Numbered from the stretch's first letter, positions 7,920 to 16,910 are shown. The stretch is DNA of 64,000 nucleotides from Streptomyces sp. ADI95-17 (GCF_003846175.1 NZ_ML123044.1:1647427-1711426), one strand, 5' to 3'. Program-made: numbers and translations. The notes: a model not told the origin generated them from the letters alone.

Positions 7920-8723
7920 TCACTTCATGTGGCAGATGCTCTTGCCGTGACACGGCTTGGGCTTCGGCTTCGGCTTGCACTTCTTGTCGTGCTTGTCGTG
8001 CTTGTCGTGGCACGGCTTGGGCTTCGGCTTCGGCTTGGGCTTCGGCTTCGGCTTGCACTTCTTGTCGTACTTGTCGTGCTTGTCGTGGCACGGCTTGGGC
8101 TTCGGCTTGCACTTCTTGTCGTGCTTGCTGTCGCACGGCTTCTTCGCGTCCTTCGCGACAGAGATGCAGGCCTGGTCCTGGTTCGACCGCACGGTCCCGT
8201 TCTCGGCGGTGGCCACCGCCCGGTTGACGACCTCACCGCGCCGGGCGTCGGCGGCCGTGACCCGGTAGGTGCCGGTACAGGTGGTGCTGTCACCGGACCG
8301 CCCGGCGGGGGCGAGAGTGGTCGCCTCGCAGGTCACACCGGTCACCCGGTCGTCGGTGACCGAGACCCCCGTCAGCTCCTGCGAACCGGTGTTGGTGACG
8401 GTGTACGCGTACGTCACCTCGTCGCCCACCTCGTACTTGTGCGAGTCGTCCACCGTCTTCGTCAGCAGCAGCCCCGGCTCGGTCTCGGCCTCGGTCCGCA
8501 GCCGGACGCTGTCCGGCTCCGACTCCACCTCCCGGGAGCCGGACCGCCCGTGCGCGGCGGCCATGTTGACGACCGTCCCCCGCGCGGCGTCCGCCCTCCC
8601 ACCGGCGTACGCATCCGAGTTACGGCCATCGGCCGGCCGTGGACCTCGGGGACTGCGGGGACTGCGGGGACTCCGGGGACGGGCGAACGGCGGAACGAGG
8701 GGCCGGGGGCCGGGGGCACGCAC
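7920..8723 (-). CDS. DUF11-repeat protein with Cys/His/Lys-Pro tail, probably N-terminally truncated
   Basis: 267 residues. The start region is Pro/Arg-rich with no signal peptide. ARGTVVNMAAAHGRSGS is the end of one DUF11 repeat; a full DUF11 repeat follows (LLLTKTVDDSHKYEVGDEVT...VTNTGSQELTGVSVTDD). The last ~90 residues are low complexity, with three CHDKHDK / CDSKHDK-type blocks ending KKC, alternating with KPKP runs of different lengths. DUF11 proteins are normally secreted, and here the first repeat is cut and the export signal is missing, so the 5' end appears lost. The tail could bind metal or wall polymers; this is speculation. A true start further upstream with a frameshift cannot be excluded. 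Confidence 0.55.
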   Translation of the reverse strand: MRAPGPRPLVPPFARPRSPRSPRSPRGPRPADGRNSDAYAGGRADAARGTVVNMAAAHGRSGSREVESEPDSVRLRTEAETEPGLLLTKTVDDSHKYEVGDEVTYAYTVTNTGSQELTGVSVTDDRVTGVTCEATTLAPAGRSGDSTTCTGTYRVTAADARRGEVVNRAVATAENGTVRSNQDQACISVAKDAKKPCDSKHDKKCKPKPKPCHDKHDKYDKKCKPKPKPKPKPKPKPCHDKHDKHDKKCKPKPKPKPCHGKSICHMK

Positions 8724-8817
8724 CGGACCGGTGATCCGCCAGTACCTCCCCGATCGCGTGCCGCGAGCGGGGCGGCGAGCCGGGGATCCGTGTGCCGGCA
8801 GCAGGGCAACTGGATCA

Positions 8818-8960
8818 ACGCGACGAGCAGGCCGCAGGTGGGGTCACCGCGTCGGTGTCGATCGCCCCCGCCGGCGCGGCGATCGCGTGCAGGGCGGTGA
8901 CGAACCCGGCCGGGTCGACGGCGACGCGGCGTGGACCGGCGATGCGCTCCACGTCTCGCC
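8818..8960 (-). pseudogene. Possible remnant of an APH-type phosphotransferase gene
   Basis: On the minus strand this gap reads DVERIAGPRRVAVDPAGFVT then ALHAIAAPAGAIDTD before a stop. The pattern GED-x-E-RIA...DPA-x-FV-x-ALHAI resembles the middle of aminoglycoside-phosphotransferase-like kinases. No ATP loop or HxDxxxxN motif is present nearby, so at most it is a fragment. It lies between the truncated DUF11 gene and the Nudix gene, consistent with deletion here. Confidence 0.35.
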
Positions 8961-8989
8961 CGCCCCAGCGGCCCGTTCCGGCGCCCGCC

Positions 8990-9454
8990 TCAGCGGCCCG
9001 TCCCCGTGCCCGGCCGCTGCCCGTCCCCCCGTGCGCCGATCATGCCGAGTGCGTCGATCGTGGCCGGGGAGAGCATCGAGTCGTCCAGTCCGGCCAACGG
9101 CACCCAGGCGACGGCGCTCGTCGAGTCATCGGTCCTGGTGACGGCCGGCGGGCCGGGCCTGAGCTCGACACGGTAGAAGAGCCCCACCAGATTCCAGTCG
9201 CTCCCGAGCCGGTGGGCCGTGTACGCCCGCGCGTCCACCAGCCGGGCGTCGAGGAGTTCGAGGCCGGTCTCCTCGTACAGCTCGCGCTCCAATGTCTCCC
9301 GCGGCTGCTCACCCGGGTCGATCCCGCCACCGGGCAGGTGCCAGAGGCCGGGCTCGAAGACCGGGGAGGCCGCGGAGAGCCGGGTCAGCAGCAACTGCTC
9401 CTGCACGGTGGCGATCGCGTACGCAGATACGCGCGGACGGACATGGCTTTCCAC
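8990..9454 (-). CDS. Nudix hydrolase
   Basis: 154 residues from ATG 9452-9454. The Nudix box is complete (GGIDPGEQPRETLERELYEE then TGLEL, pattern GX5EX7REUXEEXGU), with Glu residues placed for Mg2+ binding. The fold start (SAYAIATVQEQLLLTRLS) and the AVAWVPLAGLDDSMLSP strand also fit. It would hydrolyse a nucleoside diphosphate linked to another moiety; the substrate cannot be read from sequence. Upstream lies the terminator of an MFS gene remnant; downstream is degenerate sequence. Confidence 0.85.
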   Translation of the reverse strand: MESHVRPRVSAYAIATVQEQLLLTRLSAASPVFEPGLWHLPGGGIDPGEQPRETLERELYEETGLELLDARLVDARAYTAHRLGSDWNLVGLFYRVELRPGPPAVTRTDDSTSAVAWVPLAGLDDSMLSPATIDALGMIGARGDGQRPGTGTGR

Positions 9455-9563
9455 GGTTCCTCCGGTCTCCGAGCCCTCGAACTGTCCCGGTCGGACTGCA
9501 CGTTAAGCGAATCCGCCCGCCCTGGTGCGGCCGCGCGTCGCCTTCTTCCCAGACACAACGCGT

Positions 9564-9616
9564 GACGGCCGGTGTGCGGACGCCCTCAAGGGTGGGGCAC
9601 CCGCACACCGGCCGTC
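9564..9616 (-). terminator. 16-bp stem terminator of the lost MFS gene
   Basis: GACGGCCGGTGTGCGG (9564-9579) pairs perfectly with 9601-9616 across a 21-nt loop. It lies just past the stop of the truncated MFS frame (9626), so it is probably the original terminator left behind. Confidence 0.7.
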
Positions 9617-9625
9617 CCGCCGGAA

Positions 9626-9811
9626 TCAGGCGACGAGCCCGGGCTCCTCCTCCGCCGGAGCCGCGGCGGTCCCGGACTCGGCGCCGGGCTCGGGCCGGGT
9701 GTCGCGCATGACCAGGGCGGCCAGGACCGCGGCCGCGAGAACCTTGATCGCGCTGATGGTGAAGGGGGTCGACATCGAGGAGGTGAAGACGTCCCGGGCG
9801 GCCCGGATCAG
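9626..9811 (-). pseudogene. 3' remnant of an MFS drug-efflux gene
   Basis: The minus-strand frame ending at 9626 encodes LIRAARDVFTSSMSTPFTIS then AIKVLAAAVLAALVMRDTRP and an acidic tail. This is the last membrane helix and C-terminus of DHA-type MFS efflux proteins. Nothing upstream continues that fold: beyond about 9811 the sequence becomes the end of a TetR gene on the other strand. Only about 60 of an expected 480 or so residues remain. The gene is non-functional. Confidence 0.6.
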
Positions 9812-9991
9812 GCCGGCTTCATCGCCCGCCTCCTGCCCGCCGCCCAGCAGGCCGCGGCCGAACACGACCACCTCGCCGACTCCTTCGCCACCCCTTCGGA
9901 CACCGACCCCGAGGAGATCCGCGACGCGAAGTTCACCTACGGCCTGGAGGTCGTCCTGGACGGACTGGCGATGCGACTCCCGCCCCGGTAG
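9812..9991 (+). pseudogene. 3' remnant of a TetR-family repressor gene
   Basis: The plus-strand frame ending at 9991 reads AGFIARLLPAAQQAAAEHDH then LADSFATPSDTDPEEIRDAK and FTYGLEVVLDGLAMRL. The F-x-Y/F-GL-x-x-x-LDGL ending is typical of the C-terminal ligand domain of TetR regulators paired with MFS pumps. The DNA-binding domain is absent. The fragment abuts the MFS remnant head to head, as expected if one deletion removed both 5' ends of a divergent pump/repressor pair and their promoter. Confidence 0.6.
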
Positions 9992-10051
9992 CAACCCCGG
10001 CAACCGACCCGACCGCCACCCCGACGACCACCCCGGCAACGACCTCCGACA

Positions 10052-10069
10052 ACTGAACAAAGGTTCAGT
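10052..10069. promoter_or_regulatory. 18-bp palindromic operator (distal)
   Basis: ACTGAACAAAGGTTCAGT has perfect 7-bp arms (ACTGAAC / GTTCAGT) around a 4-bp centre. It shares the ACTGA/TCAGT half-site with the palindrome at 10107-10126, so the two probably bind one TetR-like repressor. It is 72 bp upstream of the decarboxylase start. Confidence 0.65.
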
Positions 10070-10080
10070 ACCCGCGTGCA

Positions 10081-10110
10081 TTGACACAGGCGGCCCCCAC
10101 TCCAAATACT
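10081..10110 (+). promoter_or_regulatory. Promoter of the decarboxylase-dehydrogenase operon
   Basis: A consensus -35 TTGACA (10081-10086) and a -10-like AATACT (10105-10110) are separated by 18 bp. The second operator begins inside the -10 region, so bound repressor would block RNA polymerase. Predicted by eye only. Confidence 0.5.
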
Positions 10111-10126
10111 GACTACTCATTCAGTA
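10107..10126. promoter_or_regulatory. 20-bp palindromic operator (proximal)
   Basis: TACTGA (10107-10112) and TCAGTA (10121-10126) are perfect inverted arms with an 8-bp spacer. The site overlaps the -10 region and abuts the AAGGAG ribosome site at 10126-10131, so it should repress the operon starting at 10140. Confidence 0.65.
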
Positions 10127-10139
10127 AGGAGCCTGTGCA

Positions 10140-11813
10140 GTGCCTGGAGCCACCATGTCGGATTCCCTCGCCGACCCCACCGCCCCCACTCTGACCACCG
10201 GCGGGGAAGCCCTGGTCCGGGCGCTCGCCGCACACGGCGTGACCAGGGCGTTCGGCATCCCCGGCACCCACAACCTGGAGATCTACCGGCACCTGGCCGC
10301 GCACCGGATCGAGCACCTCAACCCCCGCCACGAGCAGGGCGCGGGCTACGCCGCCGACGCCTACGCCCGGGTCAGCGGCCGGCCCGGCGTGGCGATCACC
10401 ACCACCGGACCGGCCCTGCTGAACATCGCGGCCGCCGTGGGCCAGGCGTACTCCGACAGCGTCCCGCTGCTCGTCGTCTCACCGGGCATGCCGCTGCGCC
10501 ACCCCCGGCAGTCGACCGGCCTGCTGCACGAGATGCGCAGCCAGACCGAGGCGCTGCGGGGCATCGCGGCCGTCAGCCACCGGGTGTCCTCGGTCGAGGA
10601 GATCGGCGTGGCGGTCGCCCGCGCCTTCACCCTCTTCCGTTCGGGGCGCCCCCGCCCCGTGCACATCGAGGTCCCGCTGGACCTGCTCACCGCCGCGGAA
10701 CCGGCCGGCCCGGTACGCACCGCCCCGCCGGCCTCCCCCGCGACGGCGGACCCGGACGCCCTCGCGGCGGCCGCCGAGGCACTGCGCTCGGCCGCCCGGC
10801 CCGTGATCATGCTCGGCGGCGGTGCGCGCGGCGCCGCCGACGAGTGCCTGCGGCTGGCCGAGAAACTGGGCGCCCCCGTGGTGACCTCCGCCAACGGCAA
10901 GGGGATCGTCGCGGAGACCCACCCGCTGTCGCTCGGCGTCTCGCTGCACAGCGGGGCCGTCCGGCGCCGGCTGGCCGAGTGCGACGTGCTGCTCGCCGTC
11001 GGCACGGAACTCGCCGAGTCCGACCTGTGGGAGCCCCTGCCCGCGCTCCCCGGCACGCTCGTCCGGGCCGACATCGATCCGGCCCAGATGTACGCGGGAC
11101 CACCTGCGGACATCCCCCTGCTCGGCGACGCCCGCCACACCGTGCGCGCCCTCCTCGACGCCCTGCCGAGCGTCCCGGCGCCCGCCACCGACACCGTTCA
11201 CCGGGCCGTCGCCGCACTGCGCGAGGAACGGAACGCCGAGACCCGCAGCGAGGACGCGCCCCTGCTGCCGTACCTGGCGGCCATCAGGGCGGTGCTCCCG
11301 GCGGACGCGGTGCTCACCTCCGACAGCGCCCAGTGCTGCTACTACGGCGCGATCCCGCACCTGCCCGTCGCCCCGGAGGGCCGCTATCTGCACCCGACGG
11401 GCTTCGGCACGCTCGGCTACGCGCTGCCCGCCGCCATCGGCGCGAAGACCGCGGACCCCGCCCGTCCGGTCGTCGCCCTGAGCGGCGACGGCGGCCTCCA
11501 GTTCTCCGTACAGGAACTGGCCACCGCCGTACAGCTGCGACTCCCCCTTCCGGTCGTGGTCTTCGACAACGGCGGCTACGGCGAGATCCGCGACGAGATG
11601 GTGTCCCGCGGCGACCACCCCACCGCGGTCGACCTGCCGCCGGTCGACCTGCCCGCCCTGGCCCGCGCCTACGGCGGCCACGGCGTACGGGCCGACTCGC
11701 CCGAGGCGCTCGCCGGGGCACTGCGCCACGCCCTGAACACCCCCGGCCCCACCCTCATCACCGTCCCCCTCACCCCCGCCCCCGTCCCCGCCTCCGAGGA
11801 GCTCCCCCGATGA
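10140..11813 (+). CDS. ThDP-dependent 2-oxo acid decarboxylase (5-guanidino-2-oxopentanoate decarboxylase-like)
   Basis: 557 residues from GTG 10140, eight bases after AAGGAG. It has the three-domain acetolactate synthase fold: N-terminal Pyr domain with the catalytic Glu in NPRHEQGAGYAADAYAR, a central Rossmann domain (VIMLGGGARGAADECLRLAE) and a C-terminal PP domain with the ThDP motif GDGGLQFSVQELATAVQLRL. The GIPGTHNLEIYRHL start resembles enzymes annotated as AruI-type decarboxylases of the arginine transaminase pathway. The adjacent amino-acid dehydrogenase could supply the 2-oxo acid. Substrate is uncertain (0.4); family is firm. Confidence 0.8.
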   Translation: MPGATMSDSLADPTAPTLTTGGEALVRALAAHGVTRAFGIPGTHNLEIYRHLAAHRIEHLNPRHEQGAGYAADAYARVSGRPGVAITTTGPALLNIAAAVGQAYSDSVPLLVVSPGMPLRHPRQSTGLLHEMRSQTEALRGIAAVSHRVSSVEEIGVAVARAFTLFRSGRPRPVHIEVPLDLLTAAEPAGPVRTAPPASPATADPDALAAAAEALRSAARPVIMLGGGARGAADECLRLAEKLGAPVVTSANGKGIVAETHPLSLGVSLHSGAVRRRLAECDVLLAVGTELAESDLWEPLPALPGTLVRADIDPAQMYAGPPADIPLLGDARHTVRALLDALPSVPAPATDTVHRAVAALREERNAETRSEDAPLLPYLAAIRAVLPADAVLTSDSAQCCYYGAIPHLPVAPEGRYLHPTGFGTLGYALPAAIGAKTADPARPVVALSGDGGLQFSVQELATAVQLRLPLPVVVFDNGGYGEIRDEMVSRGDHPTAVDLPPVDLPALARAYGGHGVRADSPEALAGALRHALNTPGPTLITVPLTPAPVPASEELPR

Positions 11814-13036
11814 CCGCCTCCGCCAACGCCTCCACCACCACCCCTCCCCTGATCTCCCTCACCTGGACCGACCAGGAGACCGGACGCCAGGGGCACCTGG
11901 TCATCGACCGCCTGGTGCGCGGCGTCTCCAGCGGCGGACTGCGGATGCGCTCCGGCTGCACGCTGGAGGAGGTCACCGGCCTGGCCCGCGGCATGACGAT
12001 GAAGGAGGCACTGCACTACGACCCGCAGGGCCGCTACATCCCGCTGGGCGGCGCCAAGGGCGGCATCGACTGCGACCCCCGCGACCCCGCCGCCTACGGC
12101 GTCCTCGTCCGCTACCTGCGCGCCGTACGCCCCTACATCGAGCACTTCTGGACCACCGGCGAGGACCTCGGCCTCACCCAGGACCTGGTCGACCGGGCGG
12201 CCGCCGAGGCGGGCCTGGTCTCGTCCATCCAGGCGGTCTACCCGCTCCTGGACGACGAGGAGGCCGCCCGGCGGCGCCTCGCCGACGCGTTCGCCATCGA
12301 CGTGGACGGCATCGGCCTGGACGAGCTGGTCGGCGGCTGCGGCGTCGCCGAATCGGTGCTCACCGCCCTGGACCGGGCCGGCGTCGCCCACCGGGACACC
12401 CGCGTCGCGGTGCAGGGCCTCGGCACCATGGGCGGCGCCACCGCCCGCTTCCTGGCCCGCGCCGGGCTGCGCGTCGTCGCCGTCGCCGACATCAAGGGCA
12501 CCATCGCCAACCCCGCGGGCCTGGACGTCGAGGCACTGCTCGCCGCCCGCGACGGCCACGGCACCGTGGACCGCGCCGCCCTGCGCGCCGAGGACCGCGA
12601 ACTCCCGGCCGACGCCTGGCTGACCGCCGACGCCGAGGTCCTGGTGCCGGCCGCCGTCTCGTACGCCGTGGACGCCGCCAACCAGGCGGGCATCACCGCC
12701 CGTTGGATCGTCGAGGCCGCCAACATGCCGGTGGTTCCGGAGGCGGAGACGCTGCTGGCCGCCCGCGGCATCACCGTACTGCCGGACGTCGTCGTCAACT
12801 CCGGTACGAACGCCTGGTGGTGGTGGACCCTGTTCGGTGACATCGGCGCCGACGCCGACGAGGCGTTCGCCTACACCCGCCGGTCGATGCGCGCCCTGGT
12901 CGACCAGATGCTGGCCCGCGCCGAGGCCGGGAACAGCACCCCCCGGGCCGCCGCACACGCCCTGGCCGCCGACCGGCTCCCGGTCGTCACCGAACGCTTC
13001 GGACAGTTCCGCGAACAGTCCGCATACGCCAACTGA
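11810..13036 (+). CDS. Glu/Leu/Phe/Val-type amino acid dehydrogenase
   Basis: 408 residues; ATG overlaps the decarboxylase stop (ATGA), so the genes are co-translated. The catalytic Lys region is GGAKGGIDCDPRD, and a first substrate-side Lys lies in MTMKEALHYDP. The NAD(P) Rossmann fold is VAVQGLGTMGGATARFLARA, and the Asn/Pro-rich end EAANMPVVPEAE...VVNSG is intact. Such enzymes interconvert L-amino acids and 2-oxo acids with release of ammonia. With the decarboxylase it could run amino acid to 2-oxo acid to aldehyde; this pathway is inferred from position alone. Confidence 0.85.
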   Translation: MTASANASTTTPPLISLTWTDQETGRQGHLVIDRLVRGVSSGGLRMRSGCTLEEVTGLARGMTMKEALHYDPQGRYIPLGGAKGGIDCDPRDPAAYGVLVRYLRAVRPYIEHFWTTGEDLGLTQDLVDRAAAEAGLVSSIQAVYPLLDDEEAARRRLADAFAIDVDGIGLDELVGGCGVAESVLTALDRAGVAHRDTRVAVQGLGTMGGATARFLARAGLRVVAVADIKGTIANPAGLDVEALLAARDGHGTVDRAALRAEDRELPADAWLTADAEVLVPAAVSYAVDAANQAGITARWIVEAANMPVVPEAETLLAARGITVLPDVVVNSGTNAWWWWTLFGDIGADADEAFAYTRRSMRALVDQMLARAEAGNSTPRAAAHALAADRLPVVTERFGQFREQSAYAN

Positions 13037-13038
13037 GG

Positions 13039-13824
13039 TCAGCGGGGGCGCGGTCCGGGGATACGGACGCCTGCGGCGCGGAGCCTGGCCTCGACGAGCG
13101 TGGCCAGCCGGGCCGCCGCAGGCGCCTCTTCCTCACCGTGACGGGCGATCATCTCGTACCGGGTCGCGGACTCGGTACGGGCCTGCAGGCCGGTCACGAT
13201 CTTGAGCTGTGCGGGGCTGGCGAGATAGTGGTCGGCCATGGCGGTGGCGAGTTCGGCGATGCGGGGGTCATCGGGCTCCCAGGCCGCGCATTCGGCGGCG
13301 CGCTTGCTCAGGGCGACGAACCGGGGGTCCCGCAGGGCGTGTTCGACATGGGCGAGGTGGTCGTCGAAGCCCTCGGGAACCAGGGCCCTGGCGAGCACCA
13401 GGCCCTCCCGGGCGGCCGCCACCTCCTCCGCGGTGAAGCCGAGGCCGGGCATCCGCTCCAGCAGTGCCACGGCACGGTCGGGCAGCAGCGCCCGGTTGCC
13501 GTCGCCGAACCGGTGCAGCGTGTCGCGCCTAGCAGCCAACTCCTCTATCCGTTCGGTGAGTTGCCGTTCGACATCGACGAGCGCGGCGGCGAACCGCGCG
13601 GCGTCGGCATCGAGCAGCTCCCCGATCTCGGCCAGCGGGACCCCGGCGGCGGCCAGCGTGCGGGCCTGCACCAGTCGCAGCAAGTCGGCCGAGCCGTAGC
13701 GTCGATAGCCGGAGCTGTCGCGCTCCGGCTCCTCGACCAGGCCGAGCTTGTGGTAGTGCCGCACCGTCTTCACCGTGACGCCGACGAAGGCCGCCGCCTG
13801 CCCGATCGTGACTCCATTGCTCAT
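13039..13824 (-). CDS. MerR-family transcriptional regulator
   Basis: 261 residues from ATG 13822-13824 (MSNGVTIGQAAAFVGVTVKT). The winged HTH (TVRHYHKLGLVEEPERDSSGYRRY) and dimerising helix are typical. The C-terminal ~150 residues form a helical domain without the metal-binding cysteines, so it probably senses a small molecule or acts without a metal. It lies 105 bp downstream of the serine hydrolase gene on the same strand. A GAGGTCAACCTC palindrome upstream of that gene may be its target. Confidence 0.85.
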   Translation of the reverse strand: MSNGVTIGQAAAFVGVTVKTVRHYHKLGLVEEPERDSSGYRRYGSADLLRLVQARTLAAAGVPLAEIGELLDADAARFAAALVDVERQLTERIEELAARRDTLHRFGDGNRALLPDRAVALLERMPGLGFTAEEVAAAREGLVLARALVPEGFDDHLAHVEHALRDPRFVALSKRAAECAAWEPDDPRIAELATAMADHYLASPAQLKIVTGLQARTESATRYEMIARHGEEEAPAAARLATLVEARLRAAGVRIPGPRPR

Positions 13825-13929
13825 CCGCCAAGCCTGCCTCGCGCCCGGACCCGGCGTGGCACGGATTCGCCTGCCGCCCGACGCGAGTCCGCGAGGAAAC
13901 ACCTCTCCAGGCTTACGGGGCACAGGTGT

Positions 13930-15117
13930 TCAGCCCGCCGGCCGAGCCGGATCGGCCGGCCCGTCGCAGAACACCTCGTCCACGAGCCGCTGCGTCGCCT
14001 GCTGGAATGCCACGGCGTGCGACAGCGCGGCATCGTCCACGTAGTTCAGCGTGCCGGTCAGGGTCCTGCTGCCGTCGGGCGTGCTGTACATCAGCGCCGC
14101 ATGGCCGGCGGCGCCGCCGTTGTGGGTGATGACGGTGCCACCACGGCCCGTGTCCTGCACGAACACCCCCAGGCCGTACCCCATGCCCGGAATGGGCGTC
14201 GGGTGCGGCGTGCACATCTCGGCCAGCAGCTCGGCCGGCAGGAGCTTGCCGCTCACCAGCGCGGAGATGAACGTGTGCAGGTCCCGGGAGGTCGAGATCA
14301 TGTCGCCACCGCTGGAGATCCAGGAGGGATTCAGGCTGGTGACGTCGACCGTCCGCTCCTCACCGGCGTCCTCGTACCGGTAGTAGGCGTGGGCGTGCGG
14401 CTCTGCGATCTCCGTTCCGGTGGTGGGCACCGCGGTGCCCGACAGCCCGAGCGGTCCCAGGATCAGCCGCCGCATCTCCTCGGTGACCGAGCGGCCGGTG
14501 GCCTGCTCGATCAGCAGCCTGGCCAGCACGTAGTTGGTGTTGGAGTAGCTCCAGTCCGCCCCCGGCTCGAACCGCGCCGGCCTGGACAGCGCCAGCCGCA
14601 CCAGCTCCGCCGGCCGATAGGTCCTGAAGCGGTTGTCCACCCACTCCTTGCCCGCGGTGGTGGCCGGGATCCCCGCCACCACCGTCCCGTCCTCGTAGTA
14701 CTCGCCGGTGAAGTTGAAGATCCCGCTGGTGTGCTGGAGCAGCATCCGCACCGTGATCCGCCCGTCCACCCCGAACCCGGGCAGACAACCGGCCACCGGG
14801 GCGTCCAGCTCGACCCTGCCCTCGGCCACCAGCCGCAGCACCAGGGCCGCGATGAAGGTCTTGGTGCTGCTGCCGATCCGGACGTACCCGTCCACCGGCG
14901 GCTTCGCGGGCCCGCCCAGCTCGCTCACTCCGGCGCTGCCGACCCACTCACCCCGCTCGTCGTGCACGCGCAGCGTGATCCCGGTGATACCTGAGTCGAC
15001 GATCTCCTCCAGGACCTTCCGAAGCCCCGGCCGCTCCTGCCCGGCATCGGCATCGGCATCGGCATCGGCATCGGCATCGAGCGTGCTTCTGTTCTGGCCG
15101 GAAAGGTTGGTGGACAT
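13930..15117 (-). CDS. Serine hydrolase, beta-lactamase/D-Ala-D-Ala carboxypeptidase fold
   Basis: 395 residues from ATG 15115-15117. The SxxK motif is SSTK (residues ~83-86), the second motif is YSNTNY and the third HNGG, all intact. No signal peptide is seen, so it may act in the cytoplasm on esters or peptides. Near the start a hexanucleotide repeat (15043-15078) encodes six Asp-Ala pairs. Members of this family range from peptidases to esterases; the substrate is unknown. The MerR gene follows on the same strand and may control it. Confidence 0.8.
   Translation of the reverse strand: MSTNLSGQNRSTLDADADADADADAGQERPGLRKVLEEIVDSGITGITLRVHDERGEWVGSAGVSELGGPAKPPVDGYVRIGSSTKTFIAALVLRLVAEGRVELDAPVAGCLPGFGVDGRITVRMLLQHTSGIFNFTGEYYEDGTVVAGIPATTAGKEWVDNRFRTYRPAELVRLALSRPARFEPGADWSYSNTNYVLARLLIEQATGRSVTEEMRRLILGPLGLSGTAVPTTGTEIAEPHAHAYYRYEDAGEERTVDVTSLNPSWISSGGDMISTSRDLHTFISALVSGKLLPAELLAEMCTPHPTPIPGMGYGLGVFVQDTGRGGTVITHNGGAAGHAALMYSTPDGSRTLTGTLNYVDDAALSHAVAFQQATQRLVDEVFCDGPADPARPAG
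15043..15078 (-). repeat. (GATGCC)6 microsatellite inside a coding region
   Basis: Six perfect GGCATC units on the plus strand encode (Asp-Ala)6 in the serine hydrolase. Six-base units keep the frame, so length change would vary the N-terminal linker only. Confidence 0.95.
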
Positions 15118-15198
15118 GGTGGTTGCTCCCTTGGATCCGCCGTACCCGGATCGGCGCCCGTAGCGGCCTGCCGATGCGCCGAGCGTCCACCCTGACCC

Positions 15199-15210
15199 GA
15201 GGTCAACCTC
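15199..15210. promoter_or_regulatory. Possible MerR operator
   Basis: GAGGTCAACCTC is a 12-bp palindrome about 85 bp upstream of the serine hydrolase start, within a longer TTGAGGTTGACCTCGGGTCA context on the minus strand. The downstream MerR regulator is a plausible ligand. No -10 was placed with confidence. Confidence 0.35.
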
Positions 15211-15254
15211 AACCGTGATCCGGCTCACACCCATGGGGTTCGGCCGAGGGACAC

Positions 15255-15292
15255 AAAAAGGCCCAGGTCAGATGTGCTCTGTCCTGGGCCTT
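15255..15292 (-). terminator. Terminator of tRNA-Thr
   Basis: AAGGCCCAGG (15258-15267) pairs with CCTGGGCCTT (15283-15292). On the minus strand the stem is followed by a T run, the normal form of an intrinsic terminator just after the tRNA. Confidence 0.85.
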
Positions 15293-15294
15293 CA

Positions 15295-15371
15295 TGGAGC
15301 CCCCTGTCGGATTCGAACCGACGACCTACGCATTACAAGTGCGTTGCTCTGGCCAACTGAGCTAAGGAGGC
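15295..15371 (-). tRNA. tRNA-Thr (anticodon TGT)
   Basis: The minus strand folds as a full cloverleaf. The acceptor stem is GCCTCCT / AGGGGGC, with D-arm GCTC...GAGC. The anticodon stem ACGCA/TGCGT encloses the loop CTTGTAA with anticodon TGT. The T-arm is GTCGG-TTCGAAT-CCGAC and CCA is encoded. It reads ACA (and ACG by wobble). No integrated element adjoins its 3' end. Confidence 0.95.
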
Positions 15372-15481
15372 GTGCCGGAGCAGTGTAACCAACACCGCAC
15401 CCGAGCGGTCCCGAAATTTCGCGGGCGTCGAACTACTGACAGATTCGAAATGGCCAGGTAGCGTCGCTGAAGGTTCGTTCA

Positions 15482-15497
15482 AGTGGACCAGACCACT
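15482..15497. promoter_or_regulatory. DasR-like (dre) operator upstream of msiK
   Basis: AGTGGACCAGACCACT has perfect outer arms AGTGG/CCACT and matches the DasR consensus with two central changes. DasR is the Streptomyces GntR-type regulator of GlcNAc and chitin use. The site lies 53 bp upstream of the msiK start, a typical position. Confidence 0.65.
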
Positions 15498-15549
15498 CCC
15501 GCACTCGGATCGTCCGGCACGTTCCTGCCGGTGGAGGAGAAGATTCAGC

Positions 15550-16686
<1,137 letters not shown>

Positions 16687-16709
16687 CGCCCCGCGCACCC
16701 GCACCACGG

Positions 16710-16738
16710 CGGCCCCGCACGTTCTTCGTGCGGGGCCG
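16710..16738 (+). terminator. msiK terminator
   Basis: CGGCCCCGCACG pairs perfectly with CGTGCGGGGCCG around a TTCTT loop and is followed by TT, 24 bp after the msiK stop. Confidence 0.9.
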
Positions 16739-16910
16739 TTCGCGCGCCACGGGACGCCCGGGGGTTTGGACCCGTACGGCGCCGGATTCCCCGGCACACC
16801 GGTCATTTCGGCTCGGTTCGTCAACGCCGAATTCGAAAAGCACCCTCGAACCATCCCTCTCAAGAGTGACGAATTGTCGCCATATCATCACTGCCCGCTA
16901 CGCTCGCTGC

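Noticed and set aside
7881-8900. Plus-strand frame rich in Leu/Val and Gly-Phe repeats opposite the DUF11 tail
   Set aside because: It is the complement of the KPKP codons; the DUF11 domain on the minus strand is the real signal.
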